DNA of 64,000 nucleotides. Source: CAVSPO01 sp963730005 (GTDB taxonomy: Bacteria; Actinomycetota; Actinomycetes; Propionibacteriales; Propionibacteriaceae). Positions within the stretch are counted from its first letter, which is position 1. Each line of letters starts with the position of its first letter. The position numbers and the translations under genes were made by a program. The DNA lies in the NCBI GenBank assembly GCA_963730005.1, contig CAVSPO010000036.1:70542-134541 (forward strand). The letters are read 5' to 3'. The notes under the pieces were generated by a model that worked only from the letters and a program-made list of their open reading frames with translations, did not search any database and had not been told where the DNA came from. Below are positions 17,029 through 25,386 of the stretch, piece by piece.

Positions 17029-18963
17029 ATGGCTCACGACAAGTTCGGGAACCTGACTGGTTGGGATCTGGAAGGGTTCCACAGCGGCGGCGACACAGAA
17101 CTCTGGAAGCGACTTGGCTCCCATGTGGTGACGGTGCATGACGACGAGCGCGGCGACCTGACCGGCGTCCGCTTCGCTGTGTGGGCCCCCAATGCTCAGC
17201 GCGTGCAGGTCATAGGCGACTTCAACTGGTGGACTGGCGACGACATGGAGCTGATCCCTGGCTCCGGCTGCTGGGGTCTGTGGGTTGAGGGCATCGGTGA
17301 GGGCACGCTCTACAAGTACAAGATCCAGCATCAGGACGGTACTTGGCAGGAGAAGTTCGATCCGATGGGCAATTTCTCCGAGGCGCCGCCGAACCATGCC
17401 TCGATCGTCTACGAGTCCAAGTTCATCTGGAGCGACGACGAGTGGATGCAGAAGCGGGCCACCGCGAACGTCTACCGCGAGCCGATGAGTGTCTGCGAGG
17501 TGCACCTCGGTAGCTGGCGCAAGGGGCTCACCTACCTCGAGCTGGCAGAGCAGCTTCCGGAGTACCTGACCTGGATGGGCTACACCCACGTCGAGCTGAT
17601 GCCGGTCACCGAGCATCCGTTGAATGCGTCCTGGGGCTATCAGGTCACCGGCTACTTTGCGCCGACCTCGCGGATGGGAAGCCCCGATGAGCTGCGATAC
17701 CTGATCGAGTGCCTGCACAAGGCCGGCATCGGCGTCATCGTCGACTGGGTGCCCGGCCACTTCCCCAAGGATGACTGGGCCCTCGGTCGCTTCGACGGCA
17801 CGGCGCTCTACGAGCACGCCGACCCACGCCAGGGTGAGCACCAGGAGTGGGGCACGTACATCTTCAATTACGGCCGCAACGAGGTCAAGAGCTTCCTGGT
17901 CTCCAACGCCCTTTACTGGGTACACGAGTTCCACGTCGACGCGCTCCGGGTCGACGCGGTGGCGTCGATGATCTACCTCGACTACTCGCGTGAAGAGGGT
18001 CAGTGGGTGCCCAACCAGTTCGGGGGTCGCGAGAACCTGGAGGCGATCGACTTCCTGAAGTACGTGAACAGCCACCTCTACGAACGCATCCCGGGGGTCG
18101 TGATGATCGCCGAGGAGTCCACCAGTTTCGCGGGCATCACCAAGCCCACCGAATGGGGAGGCGTCGGCTTCGGGTTGAAGTGGAACATGGGCTGGATGAA
18201 CGACTCGCTCGGATACCTGGGGCTGGACCCCATCTACCGGCAGTACCACCACCACGAGATGACTTTCGCGATGGTGTATGCCTACTCGGAGAACTTCGTG
18301 CTGCCGATCAGCCACGACGAGGTTGTGCACGGCAAAGGCTCGATGATCAACAAGGTTCCCCAGGACGACTGGCGGAAGTTCGCGACCCTGCGGACCTTCT
18401 ACTCCTACATGTGGGCCTTCCCGGGCAAGCAGCTTCTGTTCATGGGGCAGGAGTGGGGCCAGCGCTCGGAGTGGAACGAGGATACCGGCCTGGAGTGGTG
18501 GGTTGACGGAATGTGGGGCCACCGCGGCCTGCGCGAACTGGTCCGCACCGTCAACAGGCTGCAGCAGGAAACCCCTGCGCTGTACGAGCTTGATCATGAG
18601 CCTGAAGGCTTCCGTTGGATCAATGCCGACGACGCGGCGGCCAACACCTTCTCCTGGTTGCGGTTCAGCAGCGGCGACGACATTGTCGCCTGCGTCTCGA
18701 ACTACTCCCCTTCGCCCTACCCGCATTACGGGCTGCAGGTGCCCAAGGCAGGCTGGTGGGAGGAGATCCTCAACTCCGACGCCGCCGAATTCGACGGCTC
18801 TGGTTCATTCGGCAACCTCGGCGGTTGCATGGCCAGCCCGAACACAGCTGGTGAGGGAGCCACGCTGATGGTGTGCGTGCCCCCGTTGGCCACGGTGTGG
18901 CTGCGCTGGACGCCGGAACAACAGCAGACCCAGGATGACGAGGCGCCACAGCCCATTGACTGA
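17029..18963 (+). CDS. glgB: 1,4-alpha-glucan branching enzyme
   Basis: Introduces alpha-1,6 branches into the GlgE-made glucan. At 644 aa it carries one CBM48-type N-terminal domain (VRFAVWAPNAQRVQVIGDFN) and a GH13 barrel with VDWVPGHFPKD, the nucleophile in DALRVDAVASM, LDYSREEGQWVPNQFGG, the acid in IAEEST, and the third carboxylate in ISHDEVVHGKGSM. The additional N1 domain of about 100 residues found in E. coli-type enzymes is absent. The ATG starts 1 bp after the pep2 stop, with GAAGG in the pep2 end as ribosome binding site. Confidence 0.95.
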   Translation: MAHDKFGNLTGWDLEGFHSGGDTELWKRLGSHVVTVHDDERGDLTGVRFAVWAPNAQRVQVIGDFNWWTGDDMELIPGSGCWGLWVEGIGEGTLYKYKIQHQDGTWQEKFDPMGNFSEAPPNHASIVYESKFIWSDDEWMQKRATANVYREPMSVCEVHLGSWRKGLTYLELAEQLPEYLTWMGYTHVELMPVTEHPLNASWGYQVTGYFAPTSRMGSPDELRYLIECLHKAGIGVIVDWVPGHFPKDDWALGRFDGTALYEHADPRQGEHQEWGTYIFNYGRNEVKSFLVSNALYWVHEFHVDALRVDAVASMIYLDYSREEGQWVPNQFGGRENLEAIDFLKYVNSHLYERIPGVVMIAEESTSFAGITKPTEWGGVGFGLKWNMGWMNDSLGYLGLDPIYRQYHHHEMTFAMVYAYSENFVLPISHDEVVHGKGSMINKVPQDDWRKFATLRTFYSYMWAFPGKQLLFMGQEWGQRSEWNEDTGLEWWVDGMWGHRGLRELVRTVNRLQQETPALYELDHEPEGFRWINADDAAANTFSWLRFSSGDDIVACVSNYSPSPYPHYGLQVPKAGWWEEILNSDAAEFDGSGSFGNLGGCMASPNTAGEGATLMVCVPPLATVWLRWTPEQQQTQDDEAPQPID

Positions 18964-18969
18964 AGGCTG

Positions 18970-19004
18970 GTCAGGATCGGGCGGCGAACCCGCCCGATCC
19001 TGAC
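18970..19004. terminator. Bidirectional terminator between glgB and the YbbN-like gene
   Basis: A perfect 15-bp stem (GTCAGGATCGGGCGG and complement) with loop CGAAC, 6 bp past the glgB stop and 7 bp before the convergent stop. No T-run. Confidence 0.8.
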
Positions 19005-19011
19005 GCCTGGC

Positions 19012-19926
19012 TCAGAACAGCGCTGAGCTGAGATTGCGGCGCTGCCGCAGCAGCACAGGATCTTTCGGATCCATCGTGTTGAAGAGCTCCACAACGCGCA
19101 GCCGCACCTGCTCACGCTCGTCACCGGCCAACGTGCGAACCAGCCCGATCAGTCTGTCGAACGCCTGGTCGACCTGCCCCGTGAGAAGTTCCACGTCGGC
19201 GGCCGCCAGCTGGGCGTCCTTGTCGTCGGGGTTGCTTTCCGCGGCGGTCACCACGGTTGCCAGATCGACCCCTTCGGTGCGAGCGAGCAGCCCGGCTTGG
19301 GCCTTGCCCGCAGCTGCCTCGGCATCGCGGGGATTGGCTGCCAGCAGCTTCTCGAACTCAGCGACCGCCAGGGCATAATCGGCGTCGGACAGCGCAGCGT
19401 CCGCGGCCGCGAAACGCGGATCGGGCGCCGGTTCTTCGTCCGTCGAAACCGGTGCACTCGGCTTGGCCCGACCAGTGACGCCACTCTGCACCGCCAGCTT
19501 GACCACCTGGTCGAGCAGTGGCGAGATCTCCGACTTGTCCCGGGTGCCTTGGAAAAGGGGAGCCAGCTGGCCTGCGATCAGGGCGATCACAGTGGGCACG
19601 GCCTGCACGTCAAGAGCCTGGGCGATACGCGGTTGCTGCTCCACGTTGATCCTGCCCAGCAGCCATCGTCCACCCGCCTGGTCCGTGAGCTCGACGAGCA
19701 CGCGATCCAGCTCCTGGCAGGAAGGATCGCTGCCCACAGTGAGTTCCAGCACCACCGGGAACTGCTGGGAACTGTTGGCCACCTCATTGAAGTTCTCTTC
19801 GGTGACCTCGACGACGTACGCCCCGGTGGCCGTGCCGGCGGCCGGGGCGGCATCGCCACGGCTGGTCAGAGTGGAAAGGTCGAAGGCGCCTGGGCGGCTG
19901 AAACTGGCAGAAGTCATGGTGCCCAT
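19012..19926 (-). CDS. Thioredoxin-like/TPR co-chaperone of the YbbN (CnoX) type
   Basis: A 304-aa protein with an N-terminal thioredoxin fold (about 40-150) and a C-terminal tetratricopeptide-like helical part (AAADAALSDADYALAVAEFEKLLAANPRDAEA). This architecture matches YbbN/CnoX, which holds unfolded clients for chaperones. The redox motif is degenerate: GSDPSCQELD stands where WCGPC would be, leaving one Cys, so it should not act as a dithiol oxidoreductase. The start is unclear: ATG 19926 is preceded by GGTGG at short range, and ATG 19917 is also possible. A similar gene lies beside glgB/glgE in other actinobacteria. Confidence 0.85.
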   Translation of the reverse strand: MGTMTSASFSRPGAFDLSTLTSRGDAAPAAGTATGAYVVEVTEENFNEVANSSQQFPVVLELTVGSDPSCQELDRVLVELTDQAGGRWLLGRINVEQQPRIAQALDVQAVPTVIALIAGQLAPLFQGTRDKSEISPLLDQVVKLAVQSGVTGRAKPSAPVSTDEEPAPDPRFAAADAALSDADYALAVAEFEKLLAANPRDAEAAAGKAQAGLLARTEGVDLATVVTAAESNPDDKDAQLAAADVELLTGQVDQAFDRLIGLVRTLAGDEREQVRLRVVELFNTMDPKDPVLLRQRRNLSSALF

Positions 19927-20002
19927 TGTTCCACCCACTGGAAAGCACACCGACTCGGCTCAACCGGGGTCGTTGCAAGGGATTTGGCGGCAAGATTGGA
20001 AC

Positions 20003-21631
20003 ATGGCTCATCCACGTGCAGGGCAGCTCGCCCAGAAGTCAGACCTGATCGATCTTGAGGAAGTCCTTTCCGCCTACTACGACCTGGTGCCAGATCCGGC
20101 CAATCCCGACCAAGCCGTCGCCTTCGGCACATCAGGCCATCGTGGCGCCAGTTCGAAGTCCAGCTTCAACGAGGCCCACATCGTCTGCATCACGCAGGCC
20201 ATCGTCGAATACCGTGCTGGCCAAGGCACGACTGGGCCGATCTTCCTCTGCAAGGACAGCCACGGACTGTCCTTCCCCGCCTGGCAGACCGCCATCGAGG
20301 TGCTTGTCGCCAACGGGCTCGAGGTGGCTTGCGAGCGCGAGGACGAGTACACCCCCACGCCGTCACTGTCCTTTGCTGTGATCGAGTACAACCGCAGCCA
20401 CGACGCCAAGGCAGACGGCATCGTCGTCACCCCGTCGCACAACCCGCCGACCGATGGTGGCTTCAAGTACAACCCGCCGAACGGCGGCCCGGCTGACACC
20501 GATGCCACCGGCTGGATCGCCAAGCGGGCCAACGAGCTCATGGTCGACCACAAGGCCGTCAAGCGGGTTCCCTACGAGCAGGCCAAGACCAAGGTCACCC
20601 GGTATGACTACCGGACGCCCTACTGCGAGGCACTGCGCCGGGTGGTGGACATGACGGCCATCAAGGAGTCCGGTCTGCGCATCGGTGCCGACCCGATGGG
20701 CGGCGCCTCTGCCCAGTATTGGGAATACATCTCCGACAATTTGCTGCCAAACCTGACGGTGGTCAACAAGGTTGTCGACCCCACCTGGTACTTCATGACG
20801 CTCGACACCGACGGCAAGATCCGCATGGACTGCTCCTCACCCAACGCCATGGCGTCCCTGGTGGCGAACAAGGACAAGTACGACATCTCCACCGGCAATG
20901 ACGCCGACGCCGACCGCCACGGCATCGTCACCCCCGACGCTGGCCTGATGAACCCCAACCACTACCTGGCAGTGGCGATTCAGTACCTGTTCACGAATCG
21001 CCCCGGCTGGTCGGCGAACACGGCCATCGGCAAGACACTCGTGTCCAGCTCGATGATCGACAACGTGGCCGCCAAGATCGGCCGCAATCTCGTCGAGGTG
21101 CCTGTCGGCTTCAAGTGGTTCGTGCCCGGCCTGATCAGCGGCGAGATGGGCTTCGGCGGCGAGGAATCCGCCGGGGCATCCTTCCTGCAGTTCGACGGTT
21201 CCACCTGGACCACCGACAAGGACGGCATCATCCTCGACCTGCTGGCCAGCGAGATCACCGTCAAGACCGGCAAGACCCCGTCACAGCACTACCGCGAGCT
21301 TGAGAACGAGTTCGGCGTTTACCACTACGCCAGGGTCGACTCCGACGCAACGCGCGAGGAGAAGGCCCGCCTCAAGGCTCTCGCACCCTCAGACGTCACG
21401 GCCACCGAGGTTGCCGGCGCCAAGATCACCCACGTGTACACGAATGCTCCCGGCAACGACGCCCCCATCGGCGGCCTGAAGGTCGTCACCGAGAAGGGCT
21501 GGTTCGCGGCCCGCCCGTCGGGCACCGAGGACAAGTACAAGATCTACGCCGAGAGTTTCGAGTCCGCTGAGCATCTGGCCAGGATCCAGCAGGAGGCGCG
21601 CACGGTTGTCTCGGACGCCCTGAAGGGCTGA
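20003..21631 (+). CDS. pgm: Phosphoglucomutase (alpha-D-glucose 1,6-bisphosphate-dependent)
   Basis: Interconverts glucose 1-phosphate and glucose 6-phosphate, linking GlgP output to glycolysis. The 542-aa length fits TIGR01132. Domains in order: FGTSGHRG; the phosphoserine loop TPSHNPPTDGGFKYNPP; the metal loop GNDADADRHG; the sugar-specificity loop GGEESAGASF; and the phosphate-binding RPSGTEDKYKIYAES at the C-terminus. ATG 20003 (MAHPRAGQLAQKSDLIDLEE) is the family start; the longer open frame upstream overlaps the divergent YbbN-like gene. No strong ribosome binding site is visible. Confidence 0.96.
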   Translation: MAHPRAGQLAQKSDLIDLEEVLSAYYDLVPDPANPDQAVAFGTSGHRGASSKSSFNEAHIVCITQAIVEYRAGQGTTGPIFLCKDSHGLSFPAWQTAIEVLVANGLEVACEREDEYTPTPSLSFAVIEYNRSHDAKADGIVVTPSHNPPTDGGFKYNPPNGGPADTDATGWIAKRANELMVDHKAVKRVPYEQAKTKVTRYDYRTPYCEALRRVVDMTAIKESGLRIGADPMGGASAQYWEYISDNLLPNLTVVNKVVDPTWYFMTLDTDGKIRMDCSSPNAMASLVANKDKYDISTGNDADADRHGIVTPDAGLMNPNHYLAVAIQYLFTNRPGWSANTAIGKTLVSSSMIDNVAAKIGRNLVEVPVGFKWFVPGLISGEMGFGGEESAGASFLQFDGSTWTTDKDGIILDLLASEITVKTGKTPSQHYRELENEFGVYHYARVDSDATREEKARLKALAPSDVTATEVAGAKITHVYTNAPGNDAPIGGLKVVTEKGWFAARPSGTEDKYKIYAESFESAEHLARIQQEARTVVSDALKG

Positions 21632-21646
21632 TCAGCTACACCAACC

Positions 21647-21693
21647 GATCCCGCTCGGCTGCGCGGCCTACCGCGTCTCAGCCGAGCGGGATC
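21647..21693. terminator. Convergent pgm/meaB terminator reaching into meaB
   Basis: A perfect 15-bp inverted repeat (GATCCCGCTCGGCTG and complement) with a 17-nt loop that can itself pair (CGCGG/CCGCG). The right arm contains the last codons and stop of meaB (stop at 21678-21680), so the hairpin is partly coding. Confidence 0.75.
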
Positions 21694-22646
21694 TGGCGCA
21701 ACTGGGCGAGCAGTTCGTCGGCGGCTGTGTACGGGTCCAGGCCACCCTGCCTGACCTTGTCGCTGAGATGGCTCAGTGCTGCTCCGGTCTGAGTACGGAT
21801 CCGGGCAGACACCGTGCCCAACACCAGCGCTTGCACTTCGTTGGCCGCGCGCAGCCGACGGCGCCGTTCCCAGGCGCCGGACGCCTCGCCGTGCTGGCGG
21901 TGGGCCAGAATCTGGTCGACCAGCTCCTGAACGCCTTCCTCCCGGGATGCCACTGTGCTGATGATGGGTGGCACCCACTGGTCGTCGGCGAAGCTGCCGA
22001 GTGAAATCATGGTGCGCAGATCCCGAATCAGGCTGGGCGCGCCTTCGTGATCCGCCTTGTTGACGACGAAGATGTCACCGATCTCCAGGATGCCGGCCTT
22101 GGCTGCCTGCACCCCGTCACCCATGCCGGGGGCCAACAGCACCAGCACAGTGTCAGCGGTCTCGACGATTTCGACCTCGCTCTGCCCCACGCCCACCGTC
22201 TCCACCAGGACCGTGTCGAAACCAGCCAGGTCGAAGACACGCAACGCCTGGCTGGCAGCAGACGCCAAGCCGCCCAGATGGCCACGCGAGGCCATCGAAC
22301 GGATGAACACCGCCTTGTTTGTGGCGTGCTTCTGCATCCGCACCCGGTCGCCCAGCAGCGCCCCGCCAGAGAATGGCGAGGATGGGTCCACTGCCAGCAC
22401 GCCGACACGCTGGCCACGCCGGGTCAGTTCGGTGATGAGCGCGGACGTGCTGGTTGACTTGCCGACACCTGGGGAGCCGGTGAGACCCACGACATGCGCA
22501 TGCCCGGTCACTGGTGCCAGCGCCTTCATCAGGTCGCGCACCAGAGGGCTCTCGTTCTCGATCATCGTGATCATCCGGCCCAGTGCGCGGGGGTTGCCTC
22601 GGCGTCCGGCTTCGATGATTCCGTCCAGCCCGTCAGTGAGCGCCAC
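21678..22646 (-). CDS. meaB: Methylmalonyl-CoA mutase-associated GTPase MeaB
   Basis: A G3E-family GTPase chaperone that loads and protects adenosylcobalamin in methylmalonyl-CoA mutase. The 322-aa protein has Walker A GLTGSPGVGKSTSTSAL, AVDPSSPFSGGALLGDRVRM, the switch region SMASRGHLGGLA, DTVLVETVGVGQSE and the guanine-specificity motif VNKAD. GTG 22646 is preferred because GGAAGGGAG lies 4 nt upstream; an alternative start at 22676 has none. Divergent from the epimerase gene with about 110 bp between. The mutase genes are not in the window. Confidence 0.94.
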   Translation of the reverse strand: MALTDGLDGIIEAGRRGNPRALGRMITMIENESPLVRDLMKALAPVTGHAHVVGLTGSPGVGKSTSTSALITELTRRGQRVGVLAVDPSSPFSGGALLGDRVRMQKHATNKAVFIRSMASRGHLGGLASAASQALRVFDLAGFDTVLVETVGVGQSEVEIVETADTVLVLLAPGMGDGVQAAKAGILEIGDIFVVNKADHEGAPSLIRDLRTMISLGSFADDQWVPPIISTVASREEGVQELVDQILAHRQHGEASGAWERRRRLRAANEVQALVLGTVSARIRTQTGAALSHLSDKVRQGGLDPYTAADELLAQLRQIPLG

Positions 22647-22698
22647 GATGCTCCCTTCCCAGCGAAACGGGCGCACCGTCGCATGCCCGCATTGCGCC

Positions 22699-22704
22699 AG
22701 TGTA
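22699..22704 (-). promoter_or_regulatory. Candidate -10 for meaB
   Basis: TACACT on the minus strand gives a predicted leader of about 45 nt that contains the GGAAGGGAG ribosome binding site of meaB. No good -35. Confidence 0.3.
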
Positions 22705-22744
22705 CGGCCGCCTGGTGCTGAAGACCCCGCATGGGCGATGACCC

Positions 22745-22750
22745 TAAACT
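22745..22750 (+). promoter_or_regulatory. -10 hexamer of a probable leaderless epimerase promoter
   Basis: TAAACT, then 6 nt, then the ATG at 22757. There is no Shine-Dalgarno before the ATG. Confidence 0.55.
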
Positions 22751-22756
22751 GACCTC

Positions 22757-23194
22757 ATGGACAACAGCGATCTCTTCATTTGCATCGACCACGTCGCCAT
22801 CGCCTACCCCGACATCGATGCGGCACTGAAGTACTACACCGAGACCGTCGGCTGGCACTGCCTGCACATGGAGAAGAACGAGGAGCAGGGCGTCGCCGAG
22901 GCAATGCTCGCGCCAGTGTCCGACCCCACGCCCGAGATGACAAGAGTCCAACTCATCGCCCCGCTCAACGAGGAAGCGACTGTCGCCAAGTGGTTGGAGA
23001 AGAATCGCCCCGGCCTGCACCACTTCGCGTGGCGTGTGGCCGACATCGATGCAGTCAGCGCGACCTTGCGGGAGCGCGGCATGGTCCTGCTCTACGACGA
23101 GCCCAAGATCGGCACCGGCGGGTCGCGGATCAACTTCATGCACCCCAAGACCGCCAACGGCGTGCTGACCGAGTTGGTCGAGCCAGCCCACTGA
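22757..23194 (+). CDS. mce: Methylmalonyl-CoA epimerase
   Basis: Interconverts (2S)- and (2R)-methylmalonyl-CoA in the propionate/succinate pathway. A 145-aa VOC (glyoxalase/bleomycin-fold) protein with two beta-alpha-beta-beta-beta modules: IDHVAIAYPDIDAALKYY carries the first metal His, GLHHFAWRVADIDA the second, and LTELVEPAH the terminal Glu ligand. QGVAEAMLAP is also typical. Probably leaderless. Placed next to divergent meaB, so both are likely for the same pathway. Confidence 0.93.
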   Translation: MDNSDLFICIDHVAIAYPDIDAALKYYTETVGWHCLHMEKNEEQGVAEAMLAPVSDPTPEMTRVQLIAPLNEEATVAKWLEKNRPGLHHFAWRVADIDAVSATLRERGMVLLYDEPKIGTGGSRINFMHPKTANGVLTELVEPAH

Positions 23195-23279
23195 TCGGCC
23201 ACCTGTCTTCGGCGACGGGGCGGCGAAAACGGCCTTCCGGCCATCGGCTGACTCCACGGCACGACGAGGTCGCAGCGAC

Positions 23280-23285
23280 TAGCGT
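23280..23285 (+). promoter_or_regulatory. -10 hexamer before the acyltransferase gene
   Basis: TAGCGT followed by 7 nt (CAGCAGG) and GTG 23293. Compatible with a leaderless transcript. Confidence 0.45.
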
Positions 23286-23292
23286 CAGCAGG

Positions 23293-23874
23293 GTGAGTAT
23301 CAGAGGCAAGATCGCCGGCCTGGGTTGGAGACTTTCCGGCTACCGGCTGGTGGGTGAGGCATTGCCGCCCACCGCGGGGATCGTGAGTGGCGCACCACAC
23401 ACCTCCAACTGGGATTTCGTCGCGTTTCTCGGCGTGAGCTGGTCGTTCGACGTACCGATGAAGGTCCTGGTCAAGAAGTCGTGGTTCCGGGGTCCGTTGG
23501 CACCCCTGCTTCGTGCCTTGGGTGGGGTTCCAGTTGATCGTGACAACCCGCAGAACGTGGTGGCGGATCTGGTGGCTGCCGCTGAGCTGGGCTCCAGATT
23601 CAAGCTGGTCATCGCCCCCAAAGGCACCCGTAAGCAGCGTCCGTACTGGAAGTCCGGCTTCTATCGCATCGCACACCAGGCCGGCCTGCCGCTGACGCTG
23701 GCCAGTATCGACGGCGCTCGCCGCGAAGTCGAGGTTGGGCCAACCCTGCAACTGTCCGGTGACGTTGGTTCCGACATGGACCTGATCAGGCAGTTCTACG
23801 CCGACAAAGCCGGCGTCCATCCGCAATTGCGTTGCGAACCGCGGTTGCGCGAGGAGCAGAGACCCGAATCCTGA
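23293..23874 (+). CDS. PlsC-like 1-acylglycerol-3-phosphate acyltransferase family protein
   Basis: A 193-aa soluble or peripheral acyltransferase of the LPLAT family. The HX4D catalytic motif is HTSNWD, the substrate loop is GGVPVDRDN, and APKGTRK takes the place of the usual EGTR motif, with Lys instead of Glu. The start at GTG 23293 (SIRGKIAGLGWRLSGY) is set by homology to the family length and by the upstream hexamer; the longer open frame overlaps the epimerase gene. The acceptor may be lysophosphatidate or another glycerophospholipid; I cannot tell which. Confidence 0.8.
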   Translation: MSIRGKIAGLGWRLSGYRLVGEALPPTAGIVSGAPHTSNWDFVAFLGVSWSFDVPMKVLVKKSWFRGPLAPLLRALGGVPVDRDNPQNVVADLVAAAELGSRFKLVIAPKGTRKQRPYWKSGFYRIAHQAGLPLTLASIDGARREVEVGPTLQLSGDVGSDMDLIRQFYADKAGVHPQLRCEPRLREEQRPES

Positions 23875-23917
23875 TCATGTCTGGCGCGCGCTCCAAGGGG
23901 AGTGCCCGCAGCATTGG

Positions 23918-23923
23918 TAGCCT
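23918..23923 (+). promoter_or_regulatory. Candidate -10 for the Scy/FilP-like gene
   Basis: TAGCCT with an expected start site near 23930, giving a leader of about 50 nt that includes the GGGAGGA ribosome binding site before ATG 23981. Confidence 0.35.
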
Positions 23924-23980
23924 CGCAGTTGTGTGCTGCACCTCCGGATGGTGCGCTCTGGTCGTGGGAGGACAACACTG

Positions 23981-25369
23981 ATGAGTGGACTGGATGGGCC
24001 CAACCACCTCGCCGACGAGGCGGAGGAAACCGGTCTCAACCTGTTCGATGATCGGGCGAGCGCGGTAGGCAGCTTCCCCCACGCCATGTTCGGCTACGAG
24101 CGCGTGAGCGTCGACGGATACGTCCGTGATCTCGAGCAGAAGTTGAGCACGTTCCGTCAACTCACCCGGCAGCTGCGACGCGAGATGCACCTGACTCAAC
24201 TGGCGGCAGGCGACAGCGACTTCTCCCGGCTTGGTGCGCACGCCACGAGCCTGCTTCGTGCCGCTGAGGCCCAAGCACAGGACCTGGTCAACAACGCAGC
24301 CAATGAGGCAGAGCGAATCAAGGAGGAAGGCCGGCGGGTGGCCGCAGACTTGCGCGCGAACGCGCAGACCGAATCCGACGAGATCAAGGTGTCCAGCCTG
24401 GCCAACCTTCGTTCGATGCGCGAACAGTTGGAGCGCCAGGTCACCGAAACGCTTTCACAGTCGAAGGCCGAGGCAGCCGCCGCCGTCGACGCCGCCCGCC
24501 GGCACGCAGACGCGCTCATCCAGCAGGCGCAAACGAGCGCTGCAACAATTCTCGCTGAGGCGCAGGCCAAGGCCGAGTCCGCCGTCCAGTCCAGCCAACG
24601 CGAAGCCCAGGCCACCACGATGTCGAGCCGCGACTCGGCCAGCCAACTGCTGGCCGATGCCCGCAGCGAGGCAGCACAGATTGTGTCTGCAGCGAAGCAG
24701 AGCGCCCAGGAGATCGTTGAGCGTGCGCAGTCGGCCGCAGAGGAAACCTCCGGGCGCGCCCAGACCAAGGCGGTCGAGATCATCGACGAAGCCCAGCACA
24801 GCGCTGACAAGCTGCAACTGGACGCTCGTACCAGCAGCGAAGAAACCCTGGCCGAAACCAGCCGTCAAGCTGACGAGGCCCGGGCTCGTACCGATGCCAT
24901 GCTTGCGGCTGCCACCCAGCAGCATGCCGAATCCACCCAGCGGTTGCAGGAGGAGGCCGAACAGGCGTCCAGGATTCGGCAGGCCGCGTTGTCGGATGCC
25001 GAGCAGGCCAAGACCGCGGCTGCCCGGGAATCCGAGGCCCAGATCGCCGCTGCGCACCGACAAGCAGCGATGATGAAGGACCGCATGGAGGAACAGTACG
25101 GATGGCGCAAGGAACAGCTGCAGCGCGAGATCAACGCCCTGCTGCAACGCAAGGACTCCGTGCTGGCCGAGCTGTCCAACATCCAGGCGCTGGCCCAGCA
25201 ATCCGCCACGGACTTCCCCAACAGCGATCCGTTGGCGAACTTCGACTCAGCGGCAGCCGCAGCTCAGATCGAACAGTCGGCTGACGTTGGCGCCGCCAGC
25301 GCCCAGACCGCCCGTGAGGACGACCTCACGGCGATCATCGACCGCGACGGTGCCGCCCACAAGCCGTGA
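23981..25369 (+). CDS. Long coiled-coil protein of the Scy/FilP (DivIVA-related) type
   Basis: 462 aa: an N-terminal DivIVA-like module (about 35-75, FGYERVSVDGYVRDLEQKL) and then roughly 330 residues of Ala/Gln/Glu-rich heptad coiled coil with no membrane segment, ending in a short disordered tail. In Streptomyces, Scy (SCO5397) lies directly after methylmalonyl-CoA epimerase and organises polar growth, and FilP is its neighbour. The same neighbourhood here (epimerase, acyltransferase, this gene, nucS) supports orthology. The likely role is a cytoskeletal scaffold at cell poles. ATG 23981 has GGGAGGA 9 nt upstream. Coiled-coil similarity alone can mislead, so synteny carries much of the call. 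Confidence 0.75.
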   Translation: MSGLDGPNHLADEAEETGLNLFDDRASAVGSFPHAMFGYERVSVDGYVRDLEQKLSTFRQLTRQLRREMHLTQLAAGDSDFSRLGAHATSLLRAAEAQAQDLVNNAANEAERIKEEGRRVAADLRANAQTESDEIKVSSLANLRSMREQLERQVTETLSQSKAEAAAAVDAARRHADALIQQAQTSAATILAEAQAKAESAVQSSQREAQATTMSSRDSASQLLADARSEAAQIVSAAKQSAQEIVERAQSAAEETSGRAQTKAVEIIDEAQHSADKLQLDARTSSEETLAETSRQADEARARTDAMLAAATQQHAESTQRLQEEAEQASRIRQAALSDAEQAKTAAARESEAQIAAAHRQAAMMKDRMEEQYGWRKEQLQREINALLQRKDSVLAELSNIQALAQQSATDFPNSDPLANFDSAAAAAQIEQSADVGAASAQTAREDDLTAIIDRDGAAHKP

Positions 25370-25386
25370 CGCCGGGCAGCGCCTCG

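Noticed and set aside
17008..18726. 572-codon minus-strand open frame opposite glgB
   Set aside because: Antisense shadow; glgB itself has all catalytic motifs.
24300..25100. Repetitive Ala/Gln-rich DNA considered as a possible recent repeat array
   Set aside because: It is heptad-like coiled-coil coding sequence; I see no DNA-level unit with near-identical copies.
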